64,000 nucleotides of DNA from NCBI GenBank assembly GCA_900100475.1, contig FMTU01000004.1:7501-71500 (forward strand), given 5' to 3'. A program made the translations under genes and the position numbers. Positions 54,532 to 63,438 of the stretch are shown here, piece after piece. Every line of letters starts with the position of its first letter. The first letter of the stretch is position 1. The notes under the pieces were generated by a model, which was not told where the DNA came from, did not search any database, and saw only the letters and a list, made by a program, of their open reading frames with translations. The stretch comes from Sphingobium faniae (GTDB lineage: Bacteria > Pseudomonadota > Alphaproteobacteria > Sphingomonadales > Sphingomonadaceae).

Positions 54532-56879
54532 AAGGAAGCGCCTAGTTCCAGCCCATAAGTACGCGGCGCCGACAGGACGGCATTGGCGCCCGGTGCGGTG
54601 AACACAGGATAGGCATTGTTGAAAATGTTCTTGCCAAAGAAAGCCAGCCGCCATTTGGCAGGCCCGACTTCGACATTTTGCAATGCGATCCGCGCGTTGG
54701 TCACGTCGCGCTCGATGTTCCAGGCAAAGGCGCCATAGGCGACCCGGCCCGTGCCCGGCGTGTCGCTCGCCATCGCATGATCGAGGTGGAAGGCAAGGTC
54801 GCCGACATGGGCGATGGGCACGGTATAATCAATCGCGGCCGTGATCGCGTGCCGGGGCAGGCTCTGGATGCGCAGCTCCGCATTGGGGTCGATCTGCGTG
54901 TAGCTGGGCGGCCGGTGCCCGTCGAGGAAGGCATAGGTGATCGCCGCTTGCAGCCCACGGGTGGGCGCCGCCACGATCTCAAGCTCTGCCCCGCGGATGC
55001 GCGTGACGCCGGGCGCGTTCAGCGTGTCGGTGACCGCCGGATTGCCGGTGGGGTCGAGTTGCGCCGTGATCTGCCGATTGTGGATGCGGTTCTCGAAAAT
55101 GGCCGCATTCACGCGCAACCGGCGGTCGAGCATCTCGCTCTTGATGCCCAGTTCAAAGGCTTTGTTCACCTCCGCGCCGAACGGCTTGAACGCCGGCGAA
55201 CGAACCGACACGCCGCCCGCACGATAGGCCTGCGAATATTTCGCGTAGAAGTTGACGCTATCGGCGATGTCATAGGCAATCGTGAAGGCAGGGTCGAACC
55301 GCTTCTCGCGGAAAGGCTCGCCGACCAGATTGACCGCCGCCCCGTTGTTGATGGACCGCAGGAAGGTCTTCTTGTCGTCGGTATACCGCAAACCGGCGGT
55401 CAGGTGCAGCCGATCGCCCGCGAAGCCCGGCGACCATGTGACCTGTCCGAACCCCGCATAGGATGTCGATTCGGCATTCTGGGCGCCCAGCCCCGCGCCC
55501 GCGCTCCCTACGGTGAAGGGGTTGACGCCAACCGCCTGTGTCAGGCCGGGATCGGTGAAGACGATGCTGAGGAAGGACTGACGAAGGTCATTCACCTTCT
55601 CGTGGAAATAATAGGCGCCGGCCACGAATTCGATCTCGCCGAACGAGCCGATCAACTGGAATTCCTGGCTTTCCTGCTTCTGGTCCACCTCATTATAGGA
55701 CGCCACGCCGGAGATCGCATAGACGGTGGTCGACGGATCGAGGCCGAGGCTGGACGTGCCAAGGCCCGGAACCAGCAGCGAGATCGGTCGGCCCGTGGGG
55801 CCAAGGCTGGACACCGTGAAAGCGCCGCCAAGCTGGTTCGCGCCCTTTTCGGACGTCTTGCGGAAGGCCGTGATCGACCGCAGGGTCAGATTGTCGTTGA
55901 GTTCCCACCCGGCCTGAAGCGTATGGCCCTGCGCCTTCACCCGGAAGGGCGCATTATAGAGCGATATCCAGGCGTCATCGACGCGATCATGGATGCCCGT
56001 GCGCGGCTGCCCGCCCGGCGCGGTGAACGTGGTGAGGGGCGTCAGCGGCCCGTCGGGCGCAAAGCCATAGGGCGGCGTGCCAAGCACGCTGTAGTCGCGG
56101 GTATCGTTGGTGGTGGAATGGTCATAGGCATAGTCGACGGTGATGGCGTCGGTCGGTTGCCAGCGCACGCTGGCGCGATAGCCTTCCGCATCCAGCGTAC
56201 CAAAGGCCTCCTGCCGCGCGATCCGCGCCACGCGGGGACCAGCGCCGGTCCAGCCGTCATGCCGGGTGTTGAGATAGTCGAGCTTGACGGCAAACCCGGC
56301 AATCTCGGGCAGGTTGAGATGCGCTTCATAGCGACGCTGGTCATAATTGCCGATCACGGCCTTGGCCGAACCGCCAAACTCTCCGGTCGGTTTCTTCGTC
56401 ACGACGCGGATCGCGCCGCCCTCCGCATTGCGGCCGAACAGCGTTCCCTGCGGACCGCGCAGCACCTCGATCCGTTCCGGGTCGGCCAGTTCCAGGCCCA
56501 ATCCCTGCGCGCGGCCAAGATAGACGTCATCCAGATAGACCGCCGTGCCGACTTCCGACGTGCCCTGGCCGGGGTCGCCATTGGTGACGCCCCGCATGTC
56601 GACGATCAACAGGCTCTGGCTCCCGGCGAACGGCTGCATGACCACGCCCGGAGGCGGCGCTTGCAAAAGGGATGTCAGGGCGGTCGCACCACGGGCCTCA
56701 AGCGCCGCGCTGGAAAATGCGCTCACGGCGATCGGCACCTTTTGGAGATTCTCCTCTCGCTTCTGCGCGGTGACGACGATTTCCTCTACCCCCTGACCCA
56801 GCGCCGGGACGGCGGTCAACGCCATTGCAAGTCCGGTTACAGACACGCCCAGACGCAGGAATATGGCTGTTTCTTTCAC
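54528..56879 (-). CDS. TonB-dependent outer-membrane receptor (3 of 3)
   Basis: The 783-residue protein starts at a GTG preceded by GGGGAGGAG. It has a signal peptide (LGVSVTGLAMALTAVPALG), the TonB-box region EEIVVTAQKREENLQKVPIA, the plug with DPERIEVLRGPQGTLFGRNA and a barrel ending GLELGASF. An upstream ATG at 56942 would add 21 residues without a signal sequence. An operator-like motif lies 66-82 bases before the start; the TetR gene is upstream of it. Confidence 0.93.
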   Translation of the reverse strand: MKETAIFLRLGVSVTGLAMALTAVPALGQGVEEIVVTAQKREENLQKVPIAVSAFSSAALEARGATALTSLLQAPPPGVVMQPFAGSQSLLIVDMRGVTNGDPGQGTSEVGTAVYLDDVYLGRAQGLGLELADPERIEVLRGPQGTLFGRNAEGGAIRVVTKKPTGEFGGSAKAVIGNYDQRRYEAHLNLPEIAGFAVKLDYLNTRHDGWTGAGPRVARIARQEAFGTLDAEGYRASVRWQPTDAITVDYAYDHSTTNDTRDYSVLGTPPYGFAPDGPLTPLTTFTAPGGQPRTGIHDRVDDAWISLYNAPFRVKAQGHTLQAGWELNDNLTLRSITAFRKTSEKGANQLGGAFTVSSLGPTGRPISLLVPGLGTSSLGLDPSTTVYAISGVASYNEVDQKQESQEFQLIGSFGEIEFVAGAYYFHEKVNDLRQSFLSIVFTDPGLTQAVGVNPFTVGSAGAGLGAQNAESTSYAGFGQVTWSPGFAGDRLHLTAGLRYTDDKKTFLRSINNGAAVNLVGEPFREKRFDPAFTIAYDIADSVNFYAKYSQAYRAGGVSVRSPAFKPFGAEVNKAFELGIKSEMLDRRLRVNAAIFENRIHNRQITAQLDPTGNPAVTDTLNAPGVTRIRGAELEIVAAPTRGLQAAITYAFLDGHRPPSYTQIDPNAELRIQSLPRHAITAAIDYTVPIAHVGDLAFHLDHAMASDTPGTGRVAYGAFAWNIERDVTNARIALQNVEVGPAKWRLAFFGKNIFNNAYPVFTAPGANAVLSAPRTYGLELGASF

Positions 56880-56925
56880 GTTATGCTCCTCCCCATACCG
56901 GCTCTTGGCCGTCTCATGCCAATTG

Positions 56926-56961
56926 TAAGACACTTCGCTCAATATAAGACGTGTGTCTCAT
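56926..56961. promoter_or_regulatory. TetR operator candidate before TonB receptor 3
   Basis: TAAGACGTGTGTCTCAT (56945-56961) matches TAAGACATGTTTCTCAT (57891-57907) at 15 of 17 bases, with AGAC/GTCT half-sites. A second, weaker copy, TAAGACACTTCGCTC, starts at 56926. The block lies 47-82 bases before the receptor start. Confidence 0.65.
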
Positions 56962-57055
56962 CTTTGGCTATGGGCGAGCCTCGCCACCGTGGGGCAGGAT
57001 CATATATGCGATTTACAAAGGCCCGCGGTCAGGGGCGTAGGGCCAGGAATAGGGG

Positions 57056-57694
57056 TCAGGCGATGGCGGGGCGAAGGCAGACCGCCTCCAGCATCGCGAA
57101 ACCTTCGTCCAGGAATATGCGCTCGGGCATCACTTCCCGGCCGATCGCGATGGCGCAATCACGCTCGAAGATCATGTCGAAGAACATACAGCAGGCATGC
57201 CGCATCCTATAGTTCAGCAATGCCGGCGGCACATCGGGCCGCAGAGCGTAGAACAGCGCCAGCGCCTCGCTGCTGGCCGGCGTGATATCCAATTGCGCGT
57301 TGCGGATGAGCGTGCCCTGCTGCCAGCGAAGGGCATGGCGGAAGAAAGCCGCATATCGGTGGACGCCGCTGGAATCTATCAGGTCATAGTCGGGCATGAC
57401 GAGCGCGCGCAGGACCGCCTGCGGATCATGCTGCGCCCCTTCCCGGTACATCTGCTCCAGCAGTTCGCGCCGCGCCTTATCTAGTTGCGGCAGCCGATGC
57501 TCCCAGATCGCACGGACCAGTTTTTCGCGGTCGCTGAAATGGTAACTGATGGCGGAATTATTCCCTGCCCCCGCCGCCATCCGGATTTGCCGTAGCGAAA
57601 CGCTCTCTATCCCATGTTGGCCGAACAGCCTTTCCGCCGCTTCGATCAGCGCGAGGGGCGTGCCCTTCAATGGTCTGAACGAAGCTTTCGTCAT
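57056..57694 (-). CDS. TetR-family transcriptional regulator
   Basis: The 212-residue protein has the HTH (ALIEAAERLFGQHGIESVSL; RQIRMAAGAGNNSAISYHFS; DREKLVRAIW) and a helical ligand domain. It lies between TonB receptor 3 (downstream on the same strand) and the SDR-P450 operon (divergent). Matching operator-like motifs before both suggest it represses receptor and enzyme genes together. The ATG at 57694 follows GAGAGG; a TTG three bases upstream is possible. Confidence 0.9.
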   Translation of the reverse strand: MTKASFRPLKGTPLALIEAAERLFGQHGIESVSLRQIRMAAGAGNNSAISYHFSDREKLVRAIWEHRLPQLDKARRELLEQMYREGAQHDPQAVLRALVMPDYDLIDSSGVHRYAAFFRHALRWQQGTLIRNAQLDITPASSEALALFYALRPDVPPALLNYRMRHACCMFFDMIFERDCAIAIGREVMPERIFLDEGFAMLEAVCLRPAIA

Positions 57695-57844
57695 CAATTC
57701 CTCTCATCCCCGGTTAGCAATGCCCCTATGCGGGCTGCCGGATGTCCAACATGGCCGCGGCCTTTGCAAGACTGCCGGCACCGAATCCCGGCCTTTCTCT
57801 CCGAACCTCTCGCGCCCCTCCGCCGGGGTCGATCACATAGGCGA

Positions 57845-57907
57845 TAAGACATCCTTCGCCAAAATTAAACGACGCTTGGCGCTGGCATTGTAAGACATGT
57901 TTCTCAT
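57845..57907. promoter_or_regulatory. TetR operator candidate before the SDR-P450 operon
   Basis: TAAGACATGTTTCTCAT (57891-57907) is the counterpart of the motif at 56945, 42 bases before the SDR start. A weaker copy, TAAGACATCCTTCGCC, starts at 57845. Each promoter thus has one strong and one weak copy. Confidence 0.65.
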
Positions 57908-57948
57908 AAACTGTGCGGGAAGAACAATGCACGGGAGGGGAAGACGCC

Positions 57949-58635
57949 GTGAGCATGAACATGCTGTTTCGACTGGAAGGCAGGAATGCACTGGTGATCG
58001 GCGCGGGCAAGGTCCCTCACGCCATCGCAGAGCTGTTTCGCGAAGCGGGCGCGGCCGTCGCGCATGAAACCGAACCGAAACTGGGCGAAGCGGACGTGGC
58101 GGCGCTGTTCGCGCGCCATCCGCAACTGGACATATTGGTGAACGGCGCGGTCGTCGCAGGCCCCTGGTCGATCGAGACGCTGACGATGGACGAATGGGAC
58201 CGGGTCCACGCCACCAACCTGCGCGGCGCCTATCTGTTGATGCGCGAGGCGGTGAAGGTGATGCGGGCGCATGAGCGCGGCGGGCGGCTCATCAACATTT
58301 CGACCATCGGGTCGGCGCATCCGGTGCTGAACGGCAATTTCGCCTATGGATCGTCGCGCGCGGGCACCAACGCGCTCACGCGCCAGTTCGCCATGGACTT
58401 TGCGGGCGAGGGCATCGCGTCCAATGCGATATTGGTCGGCGCGATCCCGTCCGACCCTTTCCCTGAGGGCTGCCCCATGCCGCCCACCGGCCCCGGCATG
58501 CGACCGGAGCGCTTTCCCATGGGCTATGGCCAACCGGAGGATGTGGCGCCGGTCGCGCTGCTGCTCGCGTCCGACGCGGGGCGTTATATCAACGGGCAAG
58601 CCATCGTCGTCGATGGCGGCTTCCAGATTGCATAG
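57949..58635 (+). CDS. Degenerate SDR-like protein heading the P450 operon
   Basis: The 228-residue protein has the SDR fold pattern but altered key residues: the cofactor loop reads VIGAGKVPHAIAELF, keeping one of the three conserved glycines (GAxxGIG becomes GAGKVPH); the active site reads STIGSAHPVLNGNFAYGSSR, with Thr or Ser near the catalytic serine position and Arg in place of the catalytic lysine (YxxxR). The end is standard (YINGQAIVVDGGFQIA). It may be non-catalytic or use another cofactor. The GTG at 57949 follows GGGAGGGG; an ATG six bases on is possible. Confidence 0.8.
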   Translation: MSMNMLFRLEGRNALVIGAGKVPHAIAELFREAGAAVAHETEPKLGEADVAALFARHPQLDILVNGAVVAGPWSIETLTMDEWDRVHATNLRGAYLLMREAVKVMRAHERGGRLINISTIGSAHPVLNGNFAYGSSRAGTNALTRQFAMDFAGEGIASNAILVGAIPSDPFPEGCPMPPTGPGMRPERFPMGYGQPEDVAPVALLLASDAGRYINGQAIVVDGGFQIA

Positions 58636-58647
58636 GGCGGGGAGGCG

Positions 58648-59112
58648 ATGATGACGACGCTGTTCGACGGCTTCTATCAGATGGGCTTCGTCGCCCGCGA
58701 CCTTGACCGCGCGACACAGGCGCTTGGCGAGAGCCACGGCATCCACCGCTTCCGTCGCAAACAGGCGTCGGCAGCGATGGAGTCCGCCCATGCCTGGATC
58801 GGGTCCATGATGATCGAACTGATCGCGGTCCGGCCGGGCGCGCCGGACATTTACGAAGCCTATATACCCGACGATCCGGCTGCGGTGCGATTGCACCATC
58901 ACGGCTTTCGCGTGGCCGATGGCGCGGCATGGGATGCGATCAACCGGCGCGTGGCGCAGGCCGGATACGCCACGCCGATGAAGGGCGCGGTGATGGATGG
59001 GCAACTGAACTATCTCTACGTCGACACCCGCCCCGTCACCGGCATCTACAACGAATATGTCTATCTCACCGGGGCCGCGACCTCGATTTACGACGACGTC
59101 CCCCATAATTGA
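58648..59112 (+). CDS. VOC-family (glyoxalase-fold) protein
   Basis: The 154-residue protein opens TLFDGFYQMGFVARDLDRAT and has IGSMMIELIAVRPGAPDIYE, then LHHHGFRVADGAAWDAINRR and LNYLYVDTRPVTGIYNEY. It is a paralogue of the VOC protein at 23861. The paired histidines and Glu are candidate metal ligands. GGGGAGG precedes ATGATG. It lies 12 bases after the SDR-like gene and 14 before the P450, so it belongs to the same operon. Confidence 0.82.
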   Translation: MMTTLFDGFYQMGFVARDLDRATQALGESHGIHRFRRKQASAAMESAHAWIGSMMIELIAVRPGAPDIYEAYIPDDPAAVRLHHHGFRVADGAAWDAINRRVAQAGYATPMKGAVMDGQLNYLYVDTRPVTGIYNEYVYLTGAATSIYDDVPHN

Positions 59113-59126
59113 CCCTGGAGAAGAGC

Positions 59127-60368
59127 ATGACGGACGTCGATTCCGTGGACATCTACGCACAGCATCAATCGCTCTATGACCGGGTTCCCGTGCCGCCGCA
59201 TGTGCCGCCCGAACTGGTGGTCGACTTCGACTATCTGCACCCGGCCGGGATTGAGCAGGGCGACGTCTATACCGCCTGGCAACGGCTATATGACGGGCCG
59301 GACATCGTCTGGACGCCTTGCAACGGGGGGCACTGGATTCTCACCCGCGGCGAGGACATCAAGGCTGTGCAGGAGAATTTCGAGGTCTTCAGCCATGAAG
59401 TCTTCACGATCCCGCGCGGTTCATCGCCCGTCCGGATGCCGCCCTTGACGGTCGATCCGCCGCTGCATGCGCGCTATCGCGCCATTCTGAACCCGTTCTT
59501 CACCCCGACCCGCGTCCGCACGATGCGGGAACAGGCCGAGCAGCTCACCCGCGACCTGATCGCCGCCATCAAGCCGAAGGGCCGCTGTGAGTTCGTGAAC
59601 GATTTCGCGCGCGTCATGCCGGTCACCATGTTCCTGGGCATCGTCGATTTGCCAGTCGGGCATCGCGAGCAGTTCGTCGAGTGGGGCGTGACCTTCATGA
59701 CCTCCACCGACTCGCGTGAGAAGCTGGGCGCGCAGGAAAAGGTCGTCGCCTATCTTCAAAAGGTGCTCGACCAACGCCATGCCGATCCGGGCGACGATCT
59801 GCTCAGCAAGATCGCGGCCTGGCGCGACAATCCGCGCTTCCAGGGCGAATATGAAGTCATCGGCATGGCTGTGCTGATCTATTTCGGCGGGCTGGACACC
59901 GTGGCCAACATGCTGTCCTTCATCACCCGTTACCTCGCCGAAAATCCCGATCAGCGCCGCCGCCTGATCGAACAGCCGGAAATCATTCCGCAGGCGACCG
60001 AGGAATTCCTGCGCCGCTTCGGCCTGTCGAATACCGGCCGGCTGATCACGCGCGATTTCGATTACAGGGGCGTGCCGTTCAAGCGGGACGAGATGGTCAT
60101 GGTCCCCATCTCCATGTCCAGCATGGACGACCGGCTCTACAACCGGCCGCTGGATATCAATTTCGACCGGAATCCGACGCATAACACCTTCGGCAACGGC
60201 GCCCATAAATGCGTGGGCAGTCCGCTCGCACGGGCCGAGATTCAGGTCTTCCTGCGCGAATGGCTTGCCGCCCTGCCCGACTTCCGCCTCGACCCCGACA
60301 CCCCGCCCGTCACCCATTCCGGGTCGGTCAACGGCGTCAATTCGCTGCATCTGGTCTGGGATCTGTGA
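59127..60368 (+). CDS. Cytochrome P450, CYP101-like
   Basis: The 413-residue P450 begins with a P450cam-like leader (PVPPHVPPELVVDFDYLHPA), WTPCNGGHWILTRG (62-75), the I-helix pair D257-T258 in FGGLDTVAN, the ExxR at about 293-296 (EEFLRRF) and heme ligand C362 in FGNGAHKCVG. The camphor-binding Tyr96 position appears to be Val. I chose the ATG at 59127 after GGAGAAGAG; a TTG 18 bases upstream overlaps the VOC stop. No redox partner is adjacent. Confidence 0.95.
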   Translation: MTDVDSVDIYAQHQSLYDRVPVPPHVPPELVVDFDYLHPAGIEQGDVYTAWQRLYDGPDIVWTPCNGGHWILTRGEDIKAVQENFEVFSHEVFTIPRGSSPVRMPPLTVDPPLHARYRAILNPFFTPTRVRTMREQAEQLTRDLIAAIKPKGRCEFVNDFARVMPVTMFLGIVDLPVGHREQFVEWGVTFMTSTDSREKLGAQEKVVAYLQKVLDQRHADPGDDLLSKIAAWRDNPRFQGEYEVIGMAVLIYFGGLDTVANMLSFITRYLAENPDQRRRLIEQPEIIPQATEEFLRRFGLSNTGRLITRDFDYRGVPFKRDEMVMVPISMSSMDDRLYNRPLDINFDRNPTHNTFGNGAHKCVGSPLARAEIQVFLREWLAALPDFRLDPDTPPVTHSGSVNGVNSLHLVWDL

Positions 60369-60373
60369 CGGAG

Positions 60374-61393
60374 ATGAAGCCTCTTGCCGGCCCATATTCC
60401 ATCATCGACACGCACCAGCATTTCTGGAGCGGCGGGGCCGGGTACCATGCGACCGCCTTTCTGCCGGACGACTATCTTGCGCTTGCCACCGGCACCGGCG
60501 TCGAAGCGACCGTCTTCGCCGAATGCCGGACCCATTATGACGAGAGCCTCCCCGCCGACCTTCAATCGACCGGGGAGACGCGCTTCGCGGCCTCGATCGG
60601 CGCCGCTCATGCCGATACGCCCGTCGAACTGGCCGCGGCGATCCTCGCCCATGCCGATCCCTTTGCCGGGCATCTGCCCTTCGACGCCATTCTGGACGCG
60701 CACACCGCCGTCGCGGGCGGGCGGCTGCGCGGCATCCGCCGCTGTGTCGCGTGGGATGAGGACGACCGGCTCAACTATGCCCAGCTTGGCACCTGGCGGA
60801 ACATGCTCGGCGATCCGCGCGCCAGGCAGGCGGCGCGCACGCTCGCCGACCGTGGCCTGTTGTTCGAGGTCTGGCTCTATCATCCCCAGATCGACGAGTT
60901 GACGACGCTGGCGCGGGCCGTGCCGCAGTGCCGCTTCGTGCTCAACCATGCGGGGACGCCGCTGGCATCGGGCCGCCATGCCGGCGCGCCTGACACGATC
61001 GGGCAATGGCGGGAAGCCATGGCCCGGCTGGCCGAACAGGGCAATGTCCATGTCAAGCTGGGCGGGCTGGTGACGCCGGGCACCACGCTGGATGCGCGGC
61101 GGACGGTCCGGGGGCTGGGCCGCTGGACGGCCGCGGCGCTGGCGGAGGAGCTGGCGCCCTATATGTCCCATCTGCTCGACCGGTTCGGCGCGGATCGTTG
61201 CCTGTTTGAAAGCAACTTCCCGGTGGATCAGGCGCATTGCGATTTCGACATATTGCTGTCCGCCTATCTCGCGACCCTGACGGAACGGAGCGAAGCCGAA
61301 CGCGCGGCGGTGATGGGCGGCAATGCCTGGCGGCTCTACGCCCTGGGCAGGACATGCAAGCACAACAGGAAAGAGGAGAGGAACGATGTCTGA
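60374..61393 (+). CDS. Amidohydrolase_2-type TIM-barrel hydrolase
   Basis: About 339 residues, starting MKPLAGPYSIIDTHQHFW with the metal-binding HxH. CRFVLNHAGTPLASG gives a further histidine and CLFESNFPVDQAHCDF the terminal aspartate, matching lactone-hydrolase or decarboxylase members. A GTG at 60365 overlapping the P450 stop (GTGA) is a possible coupled start. The stop lies eight bases inside the next P450, so translation of the two is linked. It is probably a lactonase or decarboxylase acting on a P450 product, inferred from position. Confidence 0.85.
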   Translation: MKPLAGPYSIIDTHQHFWSGGAGYHATAFLPDDYLALATGTGVEATVFAECRTHYDESLPADLQSTGETRFAASIGAAHADTPVELAAAILAHADPFAGHLPFDAILDAHTAVAGGRLRGIRRCVAWDEDDRLNYAQLGTWRNMLGDPRARQAARTLADRGLLFEVWLYHPQIDELTTLARAVPQCRFVLNHAGTPLASGRHAGAPDTIGQWREAMARLAEQGNVHVKLGGLVTPGTTLDARRTVRGLGRWTAAALAEELAPYMSHLLDRFGADRCLFESNFPVDQAHCDFDILLSAYLATLTERSEAERAAVMGGNAWRLYALGRTCKHNRKEERNDV

Positions 61394-62606
61394 CGGCACC
61401 CTGGCGCCCCGCCCCGCGCACGTCCCGGAACATCTGGTGGTGGACTGGGACTTCACCCGTCCGCCCGGTGGAGAGGAAAATCTGAACGCCGCATGGAAGC
61501 AGCTTCATGACGGTCCCGACATCATCTGGACGCCGCGCAATGGCGGCCACTGGATCGCGACGCGGGCGGCGGATATCGAGCATATCCAGAAGAACCATGA
61601 CCCCTTCTCGATGCAACGGATCGTGCTGCCCGACGACAACCAGCGTCCCCGGCTGCTGCCGATCGAGATGGACCCGCCCGAGCATGCTCGCTATCGCTCG
61701 ATCCTCAATCAGTTCTTCACCCCCCGCGCCATCAAGTCGTTGCAGGAAGAGGCGCGCCTGCTCGCCATCGACCTGATCGACGGGTTCAAGGCCACGGGGC
61801 GCTGCGAGTTCATCAGCGATTTCTCGATGAAGCTGCCCATCACCATCTTCATGAAGATGGTCGACCAGCCGCTCGACGATCTCGACCAGCTCCTCGAATG
61901 GACGGAGATGACCGTCCGCCCGAAGAAGCTGGAGGATCGCACCCGCGCGCATCTCGCCATGAACGACTATATGGTCGGCATCATAGAGGCGCGCAGGACC
62001 AGGCCCGGCGAAGACCTGCTGAGCGCGGTCGTTTCGGCACAGGTCGGGGGCGACGCCATCCCGCTGCCGGACCTGCTCAGCATTACCAGCAACCTGATGT
62101 TCGGGGGGCTTGACACGGTCGCCTCCTCGCTGGGTTTCGCCGCCAAATATCTGGCCGAAAATCCCGCCAAACGGCGGGAACTGGTCGATCGGCCGGAACT
62201 GATCGCCAATGCGGTCGACGAATTATTGCGCATGTTCGCGCCATCCTCCACCGCGCGCGTCATCATCCGCGACATCGAACATGGCGGGGTCAGCTTCAAG
62301 GCGGGCGACCGCATCTACATCCGGCCCCTGCTGCACGGCATGGACGAGCGGAAATTCCCCGATCCGATGGAGGCGGACTGGGAAAGGCCGGCGCTGGAGC
62401 GCAATTACGCCGCCTTCGGCAACGGCCCGCACCGCTGCCCCGGCGCGACGCTGGCGCGCAGCGAGATGCGCATCTTCCTGGAGGAATGGCTGGCGCGCAT
62501 CCCCGACTTCACCCTGGCCCCCGACGATCGCCCGACCTTCGGCGCAGGCATGGTGAACGCCGTGCTGCGCCTGCCGCTGGTCTGGGACCCGGCCAGCGTG
62601 CGCTGA
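61386..62606 (+). CDS. Cytochrome P450, CYP101-like
   Basis: The 406-residue P450 has RPAHVPEHLVVDWDF, WTPRNGGHWIATR (48-60), the I-helix pair D243-T244 (FGGLDTVAS), ExxR near 279-282 (DELLRM) and heme ligand C351 in FGNGPHRCPG. It is the closest of the three to P450cam at the leader and in MDPPEH. The residue at the P450cam Tyr96 position appears to be Pro. GGAAAGAGGAGAGG precedes the ATG. It overlaps the upstream hydrolase by eight bases. Confidence 0.95.
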   Translation: MSDGTLAPRPAHVPEHLVVDWDFTRPPGGEENLNAAWKQLHDGPDIIWTPRNGGHWIATRAADIEHIQKNHDPFSMQRIVLPDDNQRPRLLPIEMDPPEHARYRSILNQFFTPRAIKSLQEEARLLAIDLIDGFKATGRCEFISDFSMKLPITIFMKMVDQPLDDLDQLLEWTEMTVRPKKLEDRTRAHLAMNDYMVGIIEARRTRPGEDLLSAVVSAQVGGDAIPLPDLLSITSNLMFGGLDTVASSLGFAAKYLAENPAKRRELVDRPELIANAVDELLRMFAPSSTARVIIRDIEHGGVSFKAGDRIYIRPLLHGMDERKFPDPMEADWERPALERNYAAFGNGPHRCPGATLARSEMRIFLEEWLARIPDFTLAPDDRPTFGAGMVNAVLRLPLVWDPASVR

Positions 62607-62645
62607 TCCTTTCGACCCGTCCCATCCTTTCACGCAGGAGAATAT

Positions 62646-63419
62646 ATGTCCGCCACACAAGCGCTTTCGATCTATGGCCTTGAAGGCAAGACCGCCATCG
62701 TTACCGGCGCGGCGTCCGGCATCGGCCGCGCCACCGCCGATCTTTTCACCCAGGTCGGCGCGCGCGTGCTGTTCGTCGACATCGTCGCGAACGCCGTGCA
62801 GGAGGCCGCGGAGGCGTCCGGCTCGCCCTGGGCCGTGTGCGACATCGCCGACGAGGCGCAGGTGCAGGCGACCGTCGACAAGGCAAGGGCACTGTTCGGC
62901 CGCCTCGACATCCTCGCCAATGTCGCGGCCTATCGCCGCAAGGCCGACACCATGGCCATGCCCGCATCCGAATGGGATATCATGCACGCCGTCACGACGC
63001 GCGGCACGTTCCTGATGATGCGCGAAGCGATCAAGATCATGCGCGAGCAGGACGGCGGCGGCGCCATCGTCAACGTGTCCTCCGTGAGCGCGGACCATCC
63101 CACGATCTTCAACAACATGCATTATGATTCCGCCAAAGCGGGGGTGGACGCGATGACGCGGGCCGCGGCTATCGAATTTTCCGGGCATGGCATCCGCGTG
63201 AATTCGGTACAGCCCGGCGGCACCGACAGCGGCGGCGCGAAGAAGATGGGCGAAAGCCTTCCCTTCAAGGGGCCGATGACCCTGCCCGGCCGCATCCCGC
63301 TGGGCCGCATTTCCCAGCCTGTCGAGCAGGCCCGCGCCATCCTGTTCCTCGCCAGCGATGCCGCCAGCTATATCACCGGCCATCATCTGACCGTGGACGG
63401 CGGCTATCATGTCTCATGA
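62646..63419 (+). CDS. SDR-family oxidoreductase
   Basis: The 257-residue protein has TGAASGIGRATADLFTQVGA, ILANVAAYRRK (NNAG reads NVAA), the catalytic Ser and Y-D-S-A-K (NMHYDSAKAGVDAMTRAAA) and the end YITGHHLTVDGGYHVS. It probably oxidises the alcohol from one of the P450s, whose genes lie just upstream. CAGGAG precedes the ATG. The aldehyde dehydrogenase follows 19 bases later. Confidence 0.9.
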   Translation: MSATQALSIYGLEGKTAIVTGAASGIGRATADLFTQVGARVLFVDIVANAVQEAAEASGSPWAVCDIADEAQVQATVDKARALFGRLDILANVAAYRRKADTMAMPASEWDIMHAVTTRGTFLMMREAIKIMREQDGGGAIVNVSSVSADHPTIFNNMHYDSAKAGVDAMTRAAAIEFSGHGIRVNSVQPGGTDSGGAKKMGESLPFKGPMTLPGRIPLGRISQPVEQARAILFLASDAASYITGHHLTVDGGYHVS

Positions 63420-63438
63420 CGTGGAGGAGGATTCTTCG

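Noticed and set aside
32081..57694. A single regulon of the two similar TetR genes
   Set aside because: Their nearby palindromes differ, so common control is not supported by sequence alone.
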